Shown here: one piece after another, positions 36,325 through 45,777 of the stretch
Layout: every line of letters begins with the position of its first letter
Position numbering within the stretch: the stretch's first letter is position 1
Source of the DNA: Sinimarinibacterium arenosum
GTDB lineage: Bacteria > Pseudomonadota > Gammaproteobacteria > Nevskiales > Nevskiaceae
Assembly (NCBI RefSeq): GCF_005047655.1
Contig: NZ_SUKF01000006.1
Coordinates: forward strand, 62,001 to 126,000
Reading direction: 5' to 3'
Length of the DNA: 64,000 nt
Made by a program: the position numbers and the translations under genes
Notes under the pieces: model-generated
Database searches by the model: none
What the model saw: only the letters and a program-made list of their open reading frames with translations
Told to the model about the DNA's origin: nothing

Positions 36325-38184
36325 ATGACTGCCGACCATGTTGCCGAGACGCTGAAGCATCGCTTCGGTTTTGACGCCTTTCGTCCGGGTCAGGAAGCAG
36401 TGGTGCGCGACGCCCTGGCGGGCCGCGATCTGCTGGCGATCATGCCGACCGGCGGCGGCAAATCACTGTGCTTCCAGCTGCCGGCCCTGCTGCGCCCCGG
36501 CGTGACGCTGGTGGTTTCACCACTGATTGCGCTGATGCAGGATCAGGTCCGCCTGCTGGACGACATGGGCATTCCGGCAACCTTCCTGAACTCCAGCCTG
36601 GACGGCGCCGAGAACGCGCGGCGCCAACGCGCACTGCTGGCGGGGGAGTTCCGTCTGCTGTATCTGGCGCCGGAGCGCCTGTTGATGCCGGAGTTCGTCA
36701 ACGGACTGCTGACGGAACTGGCCGGCAGTGTCGGCCTCTCTGCGCTGACCATCGACGAAGCGCATTGCGTGTCCGAATGGGGACACGATTTTCGCCCTGA
36801 GTACCGCCAGATCCGGCGCATCCGCGAATACCTGCCCGAAATGCCGTGCTGGGCATTCACGGCAACCGCCACCGAGCGTGTGCGCGGCGACATCGTGGCG
36901 CAACTCGGACTGCGCGACGCTGCAGTGCATGTCGCCAGCTTCGACCGCCCCAACCTGTATTACGCGGTCAAGTTCAAGGACAAACACAGCTACCCCGAGC
37001 TGCTGCAGCAGGCGCGCAGCGGCGGCTCCGGCATCATCTACTGCCTTTCGCGCAAGCGCGTTGAAGAACTTGCAGGCCGTCTGCAGGCCGACGGCATCGA
37101 TGCTTTGCCGTATCACGCCGGTCTCGACGGCGAGACCCGGCGCATTCACCAGGATCGCTACATCCGCGACGATGTCCAGGTCATGGTGGCGACGATTGCC
37201 TTCGGCATGGGCATCAACAAGCCGGACGTCCGCTGGGTCACCCATTTCGACCTGCCGCGCACGATCGAGGGCTATTACCAGGAAGCCGGGCGCGCCGGGC
37301 GCGACAATCTGCCCAGCCGCTGCACCTTGTATTTCGGCGCCGGCGACATCCACACCGCTGAATTCCTGATCGCACAGAAGCGCGACCCGGAAACCGGCGA
37401 GGCGCTGGAAGCCGAACAGCGCATCGCACGCCAGCAGCTGCGGCAGGTGCTCGACTATGCCGAAGCGACCGAATGCCGCCGCAGCATCCAGCTGCGCTAC
37501 TTCGGCGAGACCTTTCAGCCACCCTGCGGTGCCTGCGACAACTGCTGCGAACCTCGCACCGTCGAAGACCGCACGCTGGAAGCACAGCAGCTGCTGTCGT
37601 GCGTCGCCCGCCTGGCACAGCGCGGGCAACGTTTCGGCGGCAGTTACATCATCGATCTGTTGCGCGGCGCCGACACCGACAAGATTCGGCGCAACGGGCA
37701 CACCGACCTGTCAACCTACGGGATCGGCGCCAGCCGCTCGCAGGACGACTGGCGCATCGTGCTGCGAGCCTTGCTGCATCAAGGTCTGCTGACGGAATCC
37801 CATGATGGCTTCCCGGTGCTGCAGCTCAATGCCGACAGCCGCAGCGTGTTGCGCGGTGAACGCCAGCTGCAGCTGGCACTGGCACCACGCCCGGCACGTG
37901 GTCAGCGGCGCCGCGGCAAGACCGTGGAGTCCGGCGACTCCCCTGCCAACGATGCCCTGTTCGAAGAGTTGCGCAGCCTGCGCAAGCAGCTGGCTGTCGA
38001 GCGCAACGTTCCGCCGTATGTCGTGTTTTCCGACGCCAGTCTGCGAGCCATGGTGCAATCGCAGCCACGCACGCCGGAACAATTCGCCCAGATTCCTGGC
38101 GTCGGCGACCGCAAACTGGCCGAATATGGCGACGTCTTCACGGCCCTGATCCGCGAGTACGCCGAGCCGCCCACGCCGACCTGA
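36325..38184 (+). CDS. recQ: ATP-dependent DNA helicase RecQ
   Basis: About 619 residues from the ATG at 36325. A longer frame from 36229 would run through the accC end and terminator and was discarded. Helicase motifs: MPTGGGKSLCFQLPALL (Walker A), TIDEAHCVSEWGHDFRPEY (DEAH box plus aromatic loop), and FGMGINKPDVRWV (motif V). The RQC zinc-binding part has the Cys set of PPCGACDNCCEP. A full HRDC domain closes the protein (RSLRKQLAVE, IPGVGDRKL). It unwinds DNA in recombination and fork repair. No LexA box was noticed upstream. Confidence 0.95.
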   Translation: MTADHVAETLKHRFGFDAFRPGQEAVVRDALAGRDLLAIMPTGGGKSLCFQLPALLRPGVTLVVSPLIALMQDQVRLLDDMGIPATFLNSSLDGAENARRQRALLAGEFRLLYLAPERLLMPEFVNGLLTELAGSVGLSALTIDEAHCVSEWGHDFRPEYRQIRRIREYLPEMPCWAFTATATERVRGDIVAQLGLRDAAVHVASFDRPNLYYAVKFKDKHSYPELLQQARSGGSGIIYCLSRKRVEELAGRLQADGIDALPYHAGLDGETRRIHQDRYIRDDVQVMVATIAFGMGINKPDVRWVTHFDLPRTIEGYYQEAGRAGRDNLPSRCTLYFGAGDIHTAEFLIAQKRDPETGEALEAEQRIARQQLRQVLDYAEATECRRSIQLRYFGETFQPPCGACDNCCEPRTVEDRTLEAQQLLSCVARLAQRGQRFGGSYIIDLLRGADTDKIRRNGHTDLSTYGIGASRSQDDWRIVLRALLHQGLLTESHDGFPVLQLNADSRSVLRGERQLQLALAPRPARGQRRRGKTVESGDSPANDALFEELRSLRKQLAVERNVPPYVVFSDASLRAMVQSQPRTPEQFAQIPGVGDRKLAEYGDVFTALIREYAEPPTPT

Positions 38185-38319
38185 ACCGAACAGGTCGTCC
38201 CCGCCGGTTCGCCCGCCGCACTGCAACATCTGGCGCAGCGGCAATAGCCAGCACCGCGCCGGCGCCGGATAATCGCCGGAATTGACCTTTCTAATGAACT
38301 CTTTTCAGGAGTGCTACAC

Positions 38320-39609
38320 ATGAAACCCATCGGCCGCAAAGTCGCAATCCTCGGTGGTTCGCGCATTCCGTTCGCGCGCTCCAACACGGCGTATTCGACC
38401 AAGTCCAACCAGGAAATGCTGACCACGGCATTCAAGGGCGTGGTCGACAAGTTCCAGCTGCACGGCGAACGCCTGGGCGAAGTCCAGGCCGGCGCGGTGC
38501 TGAAACATTCGCGCGACTTCAACCTGTGCCGCGAGTCGGTGCTGTCCAGCGGCCTGGCCGCTGAAACCGCCGCCTGCGACATCCAGATGGCCTGCGGCAC
38601 CGGCCTGCAGGCCGCCATTGGCATCGCCAACAAGATTGCGCTGGGCCAGATCGACTCGGGCATCGCTGGCGGCGTTGATACCACCTCCGACGCACCGATC
38701 GCGGTCAACGACAAGCTGCGCAAGATCCTGCTCGAGGTGAACCGCGCCAAGACGGGCGGCCAGCGCCTGAAGGCGCTTGCGAAATTCCGTCCGGCCATGC
38801 TGTCTCCGGCCATTCCGACCAATGGCGAGCCGCGCACGCGCATGAGCATGGGCCAGCACTGCGAAGTCATGGCCAAGGAGTGGAAAATCCGCCGCGAAGA
38901 CCAGGATCTGCTCGCCTACGAATCGCACCAGAAGGCCGCCAAAGCCTATGAAGAGGGCTTCTTCAACGACCTGATCATTCCCTTCGGCGGCTTGGAGCGC
39001 GACAACAACCTGCGCGCCGATATCTCGCTGGAAAAGCTGGCCTCGCTGTCGCCGGTGTTCGATCGCAAGTCCGGCAACGGCACGATGACCGCCGCCAACT
39101 CGACGCCGCTGACCGACGGCGCCTCGGCCGTGTTGCTTGCATCCGACGACTGGGCCAAGGCGCACGGCTTCAAGCCGATGGCGTATCTGACCCACGTCGA
39201 AACCGCCGCGATCGACTTCGCCGGCCCGAAGAAGGAAGGCCTGCTGATGGCGCCGGCCTACGCAGTGCCGCGCATGCTCGCGCGCGCCGGCATCAGCCTG
39301 CAGGATTTCGACTTCTATGAAATCCACGAGGCTTTCGCCGCACAGGTGCTGTGCACCCTGAAGGCCTGGGAAGACCCGGTGTTCTGCAAGGAACGCCTCG
39401 GCCTCGACGCGCCGCTGGGCTCGATCGATCGCAGCAAGATGAACGTCAAGGGCGGCAGCCTGGCTTCAGGTCACCCGTTCGCCGCCACCGGCGGCCGCAT
39501 CATTGCCTCGCTGGCCAAGATCATCCAGGCCAACGGCGGCGGCCGCGGACTGATCTCGATCTGCGCGGCCGGCGGCCAGGGCGTGGTTGCGATCGTCGAA
39601 GGGGCCTGA
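38320..39609 (+). CDS. Acetyl-CoA C-acyltransferase (thiolase), FadI-like
   Basis: About 429 residues from the ATG at 38320, with AGGAG 8 bases upstream. The acyl-accepting Cys is C92 in QMACGTGLQ; the second set of residues is DFYEIHEAFAAQ, SGHPFAATGG and the C-terminal SICAAGGQG Cys. The length and ARSNTAYS start fit the FadI/acetyl-CoA acetyltransferase group of gammaproteobacteria, which cleaves 3-ketoacyl-CoA in beta-oxidation. No fadJ/fadH partner is adjacent, so biosynthetic or degradative direction is open. A clear terminator follows. Confidence 0.9.
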   Translation: MKPIGRKVAILGGSRIPFARSNTAYSTKSNQEMLTTAFKGVVDKFQLHGERLGEVQAGAVLKHSRDFNLCRESVLSSGLAAETAACDIQMACGTGLQAAIGIANKIALGQIDSGIAGGVDTTSDAPIAVNDKLRKILLEVNRAKTGGQRLKALAKFRPAMLSPAIPTNGEPRTRMSMGQHCEVMAKEWKIRREDQDLLAYESHQKAAKAYEEGFFNDLIIPFGGLERDNNLRADISLEKLASLSPVFDRKSGNGTMTAANSTPLTDGASAVLLASDDWAKAHGFKPMAYLTHVETAAIDFAGPKKEGLLMAPAYAVPRMLARAGISLQDFDFYEIHEAFAAQVLCTLKAWEDPVFCKERLGLDAPLGSIDRSKMNVKGGSLASGHPFAATGGRIIASLAKIIQANGGGRGLISICAAGGQGVVAIVEGA

Positions 39610-39641
39610 TCGTCAGCGCGACGAACCGCACCGCATCAACG

Positions 39642-39667
39642 AAAACCCGGCTTCTGGCCGGGTTTTT
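39642..39667 (+). terminator. Rho-independent terminator after the thiolase gene
   Basis: AAAACCCGGC pairs with GCCGGGTTTT around a TTCTG loop and is followed by TCGTTT. It lies 33 bases after the thiolase stop and ends its transcript before the NSS transporter. Confidence 0.85.
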
Positions 39668-39751
39668 CGTTTGCAGCTGAGGAACTTCCCGCAGTAGCCA
39701 CGAGTACCAATTGGGCATAATCGGGCCGACTCAACGCCAACGGGGGACTGG

Positions 39752-41086
39752 ATGAGCGCAGCGCGGGAGCATTGGGGCAGCCGTTTCGGCTTCATCATGG
39801 CCGCGGCCGGATCAGCGGTCGGCATCGGCAATATCTGGCGCTTTCCTTACACCACCGGAAATAACGGTGGCGGCGCCTTCCTGCTGATCTATCTGGCCAT
39901 GGTGCTGGGCTTCGGCATCGCGCTGGCAACTGCCGAAATGCTGGTCGGCCGCAGTGCCCAGCGCAATCCGGTCGGCGCCTTTCGCATCCTCGGCGGCAAG
40001 GGCTGGCCCCTGGTCGGCTATGCCGGCGCACTGACGGGCTTCGTGATCCTGTCGTTCTACATCATCGTTGCCGGCTGGACTCTGGCCTACATCTGGCTGA
40101 TGGCCAGCGGTCAATTGCATACCACCGATCCGGAACAGCTGAACCAGGTTTTCGGCAGCTTCGTCGCCGATCCCGTCCGCCCCATCGCCTATTCTGCGCT
40201 GTTCATGGGTCTGACCGCATGGATTGTCGCCGGCGGTATCGCTCACGGCATCGAGCGCTGGAACAAGGTGCTGATGCCCTCGCTGTTCATCATCTTGCTG
40301 GTGCTGGTCGCACGCTCGTTGACACTGCCGGGCGGCATGGCCGGCGTCGAGTTCTACCTGAAGCCGGACTTCAGCAAAGTCACCGCACACACTTTCTACG
40401 ACGCGATCGCGCAAGTGTTCTTTTCCCTGTCGATCGGCATGGGCACCTTGCTGACCTACGGCTCGTATCTGTCCAAGAACGAACACCTGCCGAAGGCGGC
40501 ACTGACGGTCGCGATGATTGATACCGGCGTTGCGGTACTGGCCGGATTGATGATCATGCCCGCGGTGTTTGCGTTCGGATTCAATCCCAGCGCCGGACCG
40601 GGCCTGACCTTCGTGACACTGCCGGCGGTATTCGCGTCGATGCCCGGCGGCGACCTGTTCGGCGTGCTGTTCTTCTCGCTGCTGGCGATCGCCGCGCTGA
40701 CTTCGGCGATCTCGATCCTGGAACCCATGGTGTCCTACTTCGTCGACGAGCATGCCGCGAGCCGTCACAAGACCGTGATCATCGCCAGCCTGGTGTGTTT
40801 CGCCCTCGGCATTCCCGCGTCGCTGTCGTTCGGACTCACCGCCGGCTTCACCATCGCCGGCAAGAACTGGTTCGACCTGATGGACTTCCTGGCCAACAAC
40901 ATCATGCTGCCGCTGGGGGGATTGCTGACCGCGATCTTCGTCGGCTGGGTCTGGAAGGACGCCGTCAAGGAACTGCGCAATCAAGGCGCTCTGAGTCTCA
41001 GGTGGGCACCACTGTGGTTGCTGGTACTGCGTTTCCTGGCACCCCTGGGCATTCTCTGGATCATGCTGTCGGCGTTGTTCGGCTGA
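39752..41086 (+). CDS. Sodium-dependent transporter of the NSS (SNF) family
   Basis: A 444-residue membrane protein with about 11-12 helices and a GGGGGA site before the ATG. The NSS fingerprint is at the start: REHWGSRFGFIMAAAGSAVGIGNIWRFPY, with the Na+/substrate helix 1 unwound region. Later segments include FFSLSIGMGTLLTYGSYL (helix 6) and AALTSAISILEP (helix 8). Members such as LeuT and MhsT take up amino acids or similar solutes with Na+. Substrate unknown. It is followed by an AGCS transporter after 39 bases, so the two may be co-expressed. Confidence 0.9.
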   Translation: MSAAREHWGSRFGFIMAAAGSAVGIGNIWRFPYTTGNNGGGAFLLIYLAMVLGFGIALATAEMLVGRSAQRNPVGAFRILGGKGWPLVGYAGALTGFVILSFYIIVAGWTLAYIWLMASGQLHTTDPEQLNQVFGSFVADPVRPIAYSALFMGLTAWIVAGGIAHGIERWNKVLMPSLFIILLVLVARSLTLPGGMAGVEFYLKPDFSKVTAHTFYDAIAQVFFSLSIGMGTLLTYGSYLSKNEHLPKAALTVAMIDTGVAVLAGLMIMPAVFAFGFNPSAGPGLTFVTLPAVFASMPGGDLFGVLFFSLLAIAALTSAISILEPMVSYFVDEHAASRHKTVIIASLVCFALGIPASLSFGLTAGFTIAGKNWFDLMDFLANNIMLPLGGLLTAIFVGWVWKDAVKELRNQGALSLRWAPLWLLVLRFLAPLGILWIMLSALFG

Positions 41087-41125
41087 CCTCGCGACGTCCC
41101 CTCACCGAACGGAACTGCTGACGCC

Positions 41126-42817
41126 ATGGAACGATTCTTCGCCGCACTCGACGCCATCAATGCCGTGATGCTGGGCGTGCCGACGCTGCTCGGTCTGCTG
41201 ACCGTCGGCATCATTTTCACTGTGTGGACCCGATTCGGTCAGTGGCGCTCGCTGACCCATGGCGTGCAACTGGTGCGCGGCAAGGTGCCGGGTGTTTCCG
41301 GCCACGGCAAAGGCGCATTGACGCACTTCCAGGCGCTGTCTGCTGCGCTGTCAGCGACCGTTGGGCTCGGCAACATCGGCGGGGTGGCGATCGCGGTATC
41401 GATCGGCGGCCCCGGCGCGGTGTTCTGGATGTGGGTGGTCGGCATTGTCGGCATGGCGCTGAAAACCACCGAAGTGACCCTGGCCATGCTGTTTCGCAAC
41501 ACCCACGACGTCGAAAACCCTCACGGCGGCACGATGTGGGTTGCCAAGAAGGGCTTCGCCGAGATTTCGCCGAAGCTCGCAACGGTCGGCGCATTGGCCG
41601 GAGCGGCGTTCACAATTCCGCTGATCCTGTTCGGCATTACCGGCGGCAACATGTTCCAGGCCTGGAATGCCGCGGAAATCGCACGCGCCTACTTCAGCGT
41701 GCCGACGTGGATTTCGGGCCTCGTCATGGCGGTGATTGTTGGCGCGGTGATCCTCGGCGGCATCAAGCGCATCGGCCACTTCGCCGGCGTGCTGGTCCCG
41801 CTGATGTGCGGCATCTACGTCGTCGCGTCGCTGTACGTGCTAGCAAGCAACCTGTCCGAGATCCCGGGCATTTTCGCGTTGATCTTCCGCTGCGCGTTCA
41901 CGCCGTCCGAGGCCGGCGGCGCCTTTGTTGGCGCCGGCGTCGGAACCGCCTTCATCTTTGGAATGAAGCGCGCGCTGTTCTCGTCGGAAGCCGGCCTGGG
42001 CTCGGCGCCAATCGCGCACTCGGCCGTCAGAACACCTGAGCCGGTCACTGAAGGCGTGGTTGCCGGCCTTGAACCCTTCATCGACACCATCGTCGTCTGC
42101 ACCATGACCGCACTGGTGATCCTGATCACCGGGGTATGGAATCGCGGCCCGGTCGTGACCTGGGACAGCCCACCGGCGCTGGTGCAGTCGACCGAGGGTC
42201 AGTGGCTGCCGGAGGGATTGACCCTGCCCGCACCCTCGGCCACTTCGCTGAGCGACGGCGATCAGGTGTTTCTGGTGGTCGAAGACGACAGCGGCGCACG
42301 CGCCAAGCTGTTCGGTACGGTGTCCGGCGAACCGACCCAGCGAAGCATTGCGTGGCGCGGACTCGAATCACCCGCCCAGGTGATCGAATCCGGCATCTTT
42401 GCCGACTATCCGGGCTCGACGCTGACCGCCAAGGCTTTCGACAGCGTGCATCCGGGCCTGGGGCAATGGATGGTGACGCTGGCGGTGTGGCTGTTCGCGA
42501 TCTCGACGATGATCACCTGGAGCTATTACGGCGAACAGGGGATCGTGTATCTGGCCGGTGAGCGCTGGGTCAAACCCTATCGCCTGGTCTGGTGCGTGCT
42601 GATCTTCGTGACCTGCCTGGGCTTCATCCGCACGGACGTCGAACTCGACACCGTGTCGACGGTGGCGCTGGGCTTCATGCTCGCGATCAACCTGCCAACA
42701 ATGCTGCTGCTCGGCTACAAGGCGATGCACGCATACCGGAGCTATTTTCAGCGCCTGGACGCCGGCACACTGGGCTCGTCGCGGCATCCGCATTCTCCCG
42801 CCGATGCACCGGACTGA
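41126..42817 (+). CDS. AGCS-family sodium:alanine symporter with extra soluble insert
   Basis: A 563-residue AGCS transporter, longer than the usual 440-540. Family landmarks: FQALSAALSATVGLGNIGGVAIAV, PHGGTMWVAKKGFAEI and, near the end, FAISTMITWSYYGEQGIVYL. Between the helix ending ALVILITGVW and the helix beginning GQWMVTLAVWLF there is an insert of about 95 residues (roughly 337-440) that is polar and beta-like, with SLSDGDQVFLVVEDDSG. The insert is predicted to face the periplasm or cytoplasm as a small domain. It likely imports alanine or glycine with Na+. It follows the NSS gene. Confidence 0.85.
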   Translation: MERFFAALDAINAVMLGVPTLLGLLTVGIIFTVWTRFGQWRSLTHGVQLVRGKVPGVSGHGKGALTHFQALSAALSATVGLGNIGGVAIAVSIGGPGAVFWMWVVGIVGMALKTTEVTLAMLFRNTHDVENPHGGTMWVAKKGFAEISPKLATVGALAGAAFTIPLILFGITGGNMFQAWNAAEIARAYFSVPTWISGLVMAVIVGAVILGGIKRIGHFAGVLVPLMCGIYVVASLYVLASNLSEIPGIFALIFRCAFTPSEAGGAFVGAGVGTAFIFGMKRALFSSEAGLGSAPIAHSAVRTPEPVTEGVVAGLEPFIDTIVVCTMTALVILITGVWNRGPVVTWDSPPALVQSTEGQWLPEGLTLPAPSATSLSDGDQVFLVVEDDSGARAKLFGTVSGEPTQRSIAWRGLESPAQVIESGIFADYPGSTLTAKAFDSVHPGLGQWMVTLAVWLFAISTMITWSYYGEQGIVYLAGERWVKPYRLVWCVLIFVTCLGFIRTDVELDTVSTVALGFMLAINLPTMLLLGYKAMHAYRSYFQRLDAGTLGSSRHPHSPADAPD

Positions 42818-42874
42818 ATCCGAACAGGGTGACTGTGTCGTATGCGTCGACTTCACCCGGTAGACTGACGCCGC

Positions 42875-43963
42875 ATGCAACCCCCAATCCCTCAACATCG
42901 CTCGGCTGATCGCATCGGCGTTCTGCTGGTCAACCTCGGCACGCCGGACGCACCGCAGGCAGGCGCAATCCGGCGCTATCTGCGCAGCTTCCTGTGGGAT
43001 CCACGCGTGGTCGAGATCCCACGCCCGATCTGGTGGCTGATCCTGAATCTGGTCATTCTGCCGCTGCGACCGCGCAAGCTGGTCCACAGCTACGCGTCGA
43101 TCTGGACCGCACAGGGTTCACCGCTGCTGTCCATCGGCCGGCAACTGCAGCATGCGCTGCAGCATGCGCTGCAGCAACGTCTTGGCGAGTCTGCGGCGGT
43201 CGAACTCGCGATGCGCTACGGCTCACCCGGGATCGACACCGGCATCGCCGCCTTGCGCGAACGTGGCGCCGACAAACTGCTGGTGTTGCCGCTCTATCCT
43301 CAGTATTCGGCGACCACCACGGCATCCGTGTTCGATGCCGTGTACGACAATCTGCGTGAACAACGCTGGCCTCCGGAATTGCGCACGATCAACAGCTATC
43401 ACGACCGTCCGGACTACATCGAGGCACTGGCCGCCTCGGTACGCCAGCACTGGGACACTCACGGTCGCGGCGATCTGCTGATGATGTCGTTTCACTCGAT
43501 CCCACTGCGTTGTCTGGAACTCGGCGACCCGTACTACTGCCACTGCCGTAAGACCGCGCGGCTGCTGGCAGAAGCCCTGTCGCTTGAACCCGAACAGTAC
43601 CGGGTCAGCTTCCAGTCACGCGTGGGTCGCGCCAAGTGGCTGCAGCCGTATACCGACAAGACCGTGGTCGAACTCGCCCACGACGGCGTGCGCAAGCTGG
43701 ACGTGATCTGTCCCGGCTTCGCCGCAGATTGCCTTGAAACGCTGGAGGAAATTGCACTGCGCTATGCCCAGGATTTCCAGCAGGCTGGCGGTCAGCAGCT
43801 GCGCTACATCCCGGCACTGAACGATCAGCCCGCGCATGTCGATGCGCTGTTGGGCCTGATTCAACAACACCTGCAGGGCTGGTCCGGAGATGCAGCCTCT
43901 GCAACAGACGTCGGATTTCGCGACGCCCAGGCCGCAGCCGCGGTCCCGGTGCTATACGCCTGA
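42875..43963 (+). CDS. hemH: Ferrochelatase
   Basis: A 362-residue ferrochelatase that inserts Fe2+ into protoporphyrin IX. Conserved parts: VLLVNLGTPDAP at the start, PLYPQYSATTTASV, MSFHSIPLRCLELGDPYYCHC (catalytic His) and VICPGFAADCLETLEEI (acidic residues). A 12-base tandem duplication at 43148-43171 (QHALQHAL) falls in a surface helix and does not break the frame. It follows the AGCS gene by 57 bases and ends 22 bases from the convergent outer-membrane gene. Confidence 0.95.
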   Translation: MQPPIPQHRSADRIGVLLVNLGTPDAPQAGAIRRYLRSFLWDPRVVEIPRPIWWLILNLVILPLRPRKLVHSYASIWTAQGSPLLSIGRQLQHALQHALQQRLGESAAVELAMRYGSPGIDTGIAALRERGADKLLVLPLYPQYSATTTASVFDAVYDNLREQRWPPELRTINSYHDRPDYIEALAASVRQHWDTHGRGDLLMMSFHSIPLRCLELGDPYYCHCRKTARLLAEALSLEPEQYRVSFQSRVGRAKWLQPYTDKTVVELAHDGVRKLDVICPGFAADCLETLEEIALRYAQDFQQAGGQQLRYIPALNDQPAHVDALLGLIQQHLQGWSGDAASATDVGFRDAQAAAAVPVLYA

Positions 43964-43985
43964 CGCAGCGACGTGGAACTGCGCT

Positions 43986-44576
43986 TCAGTCGGCGCCGTC
44001 CGTGACCGAACCGGAACGCCCCAGGGCCACAATGATGCTGGCGCGCATCAACACCTCGCCAATAATGCCGTCCCCATCGATTTCAGCGTCAAGCCACCGA
44101 TAGCGCGCGTCGACGCCGAAACCGACGCGGCGCCCGAACGCCGCGGGGAATGACTGCAGGCCGACCCCGAACGCCAGGAACGGCCCCTCGCGATCGATGC
44201 CTGCATGGTCCAGCCTGTCGTTTGCATAACCGAGGCCGATGCCGACGTAGCGGGATAATGCGGCCGCGCGCGAGTAATAGAACTGCGTATCCAGCTGATA
44301 CGCAGTCTCGGTCCACTGGTTCGGATCGCTCGGAGCATCCGCGTCAAAGTGCTGCCGTTGGACTGCTGCCTCGATGGACCAGAACCGGTTCAGAGGAACC
44401 CCCACCGACGCGAAATAGCCCACCCCGTTGCGACTGTCGCGGGCACTGTCGGAGACGACGTAAGCCGGGCCCGCAGCGATCGTCAGCGGCAGGTAAGACC
44501 CCTCGGCGTCCTGCGCATGCACGCCGGTCGCGACGCCCAATAGCAGCGCGGTAGCCAGCAGTGACCGGAGCTTCAT
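43986..44576 (-). CDS. Outer-membrane beta-barrel protein, probable
   Basis: A 196-residue protein with a clear signal peptide (MKLRSLLATALLLGVATGVHAQ). The mature part alternates polar and hydrophobic residues, for example PLTIAAGPAYVVSD, GVGYFASVGVPL, FWSIEAAVQRQHF, LSRYVGIGLGYAND and RVGFGVDARYRW, the profile of a small eight-stranded barrel of the OmpA/OmpW-like type. The C-terminus lacks a terminal Phe, so assembly signal may lie before the acidic tail. No specific function is assigned. It diverges from sohB. Confidence 0.65.
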   Translation of the reverse strand: MKLRSLLATALLLGVATGVHAQDAEGSYLPLTIAAGPAYVVSDSARDSRNGVGYFASVGVPLNRFWSIEAAVQRQHFDADAPSDPNQWTETAYQLDTQFYYSRAAALSRYVGIGLGYANDRLDHAGIDREGPFLAFGVGLQSFPAAFGRRVGFGVDARYRWLDAEIDGDGIIGEVLMRASIIVALGRSGSVTDGAD

Positions 44577-44701
44577 CGAATATTTCCCCTTGTTCTGATT
44601 CGCAATAGCCCCCCCCGATACAGCAGCCCGAAGAAGGCCGGCGGAACCTGCGAAACGATGCGCCGCTATTATACGGGCCCAAAAGTAATGAACATCCGAA
44701 A

Positions 44702-45739
44702 ATGCCGGACGGGTTTATCGAGACTTACCTGCTGTTCCTGGCCAAGGCAGTCACCGTCGTCGTCGCAATCGGCGCCCTGGTGACGCTTATCGTCAATGCA
44801 GCGCGGCAGGTCGGCGCGTTGCGCGGACACGAGCGCCTCGACGTCACCAACCTCAACGACCGCTTTCACGATCTCGGCGATACGGTCCGCGACGCGGTCT
44901 CGAGCCAGGCCGAACGCAAGAAGCTGCACAAGCAGCGACGCGCCGAAGACAAGGCGCGACGCAAGGGCCGCAGCGACGAAGCGGAACGGCGGCGCATCTA
45001 TGTGATCAACTTTGACGGCGATCTGCACGCGAATGCGGTCGACAATCTGCGAGAGGAGGTCAGCGCAGTGCTTCAGGTCGCCGTACCGGGCGACGAAGTG
45101 CTGCTGCGGCTGGAGAGCGAGGGCGGTGTCGTTCATGGTTACGGATTGGCCGCATCGCAGCTGGCCCGCATTCGCGCCCGCGACATCACACTGACCGTCG
45201 CCGTCGATATGGTCGCTGCCAGCGGCGGCTACATGATGGCCTGCGTCGCCAACAAGATCATTGCGGCGCCGTTTGCGATCGTCGGGTCCATCGGTGTGGT
45301 CGGGCAGCTGCCCAACTTCAGTCGCCTGCTCAAACGCTTCGACGTCGACTACGAGCTGCACACGGCCGGCCAGTTCAAACGCACCTTGACGCTGTTCGGC
45401 GAAAACACCGAAGCCGCGCGTCAGAAGTTCCGCGAGGAACTGGAGGAAACCCACGCCCTGTTCCGTGATTTCGTCATCGAGCACCGGCCCCAGCTGGACC
45501 TGGACCGCGTTGCCACCGGCGAGCACTGGTTCGGGCGACAGGCGCTGGAACTCAAACTGGTCGATGCCCTGCAGACCAGCGACGACTACCTGCTACAGCA
45601 TTGCGAAACGGCCGACCTGATCAAACTGGAATTTCATCAGCACAAGTCGCTGTCCGACCGCCTTTCACGTGGTTTTGCACGCCTGGGGCTCGGCCTGCGC
45701 CGCGGCCTGCAGGACACTGCCGGACGCCGCTGGAACTGA
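44702..45739 (+). CDS. sohB: S49 peptidase SohB
   Basis: A 345-residue protein. The N-terminus has a membrane helix (LFLAKAVTVVVAIGALVTLIV), followed by a charged Arg/Lys stretch and the S49 peptidase fold from about residue 100. The nucleophile Ser is in MVAASGGYMMAC and the region FAIVGSIGVVGQLPN carries the general-base Lys region of single-domain SppA/SohB enzymes. SohB acts at the inner membrane on periplasmic or membrane peptides. A YbhB-type gene follows after 38 bases. Confidence 0.9.
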   Translation: MPDGFIETYLLFLAKAVTVVVAIGALVTLIVNAARQVGALRGHERLDVTNLNDRFHDLGDTVRDAVSSQAERKKLHKQRRAEDKARRKGRSDEAERRRIYVINFDGDLHANAVDNLREEVSAVLQVAVPGDEVLLRLESEGGVVHGYGLAASQLARIRARDITLTVAVDMVAASGGYMMACVANKIIAAPFAIVGSIGVVGQLPNFSRLLKRFDVDYELHTAGQFKRTLTLFGENTEAARQKFREELEETHALFRDFVIEHRPQLDLDRVATGEHWFGRQALELKLVDALQTSDDYLLQHCETADLIKLEFHQHKSLSDRLSRGFARLGLGLRRGLQDTAGRRWN

Positions 45740-45777
45740 AGCCGCGGCGCCAGCCCCACCTTTGAAGGAGATCTGCG

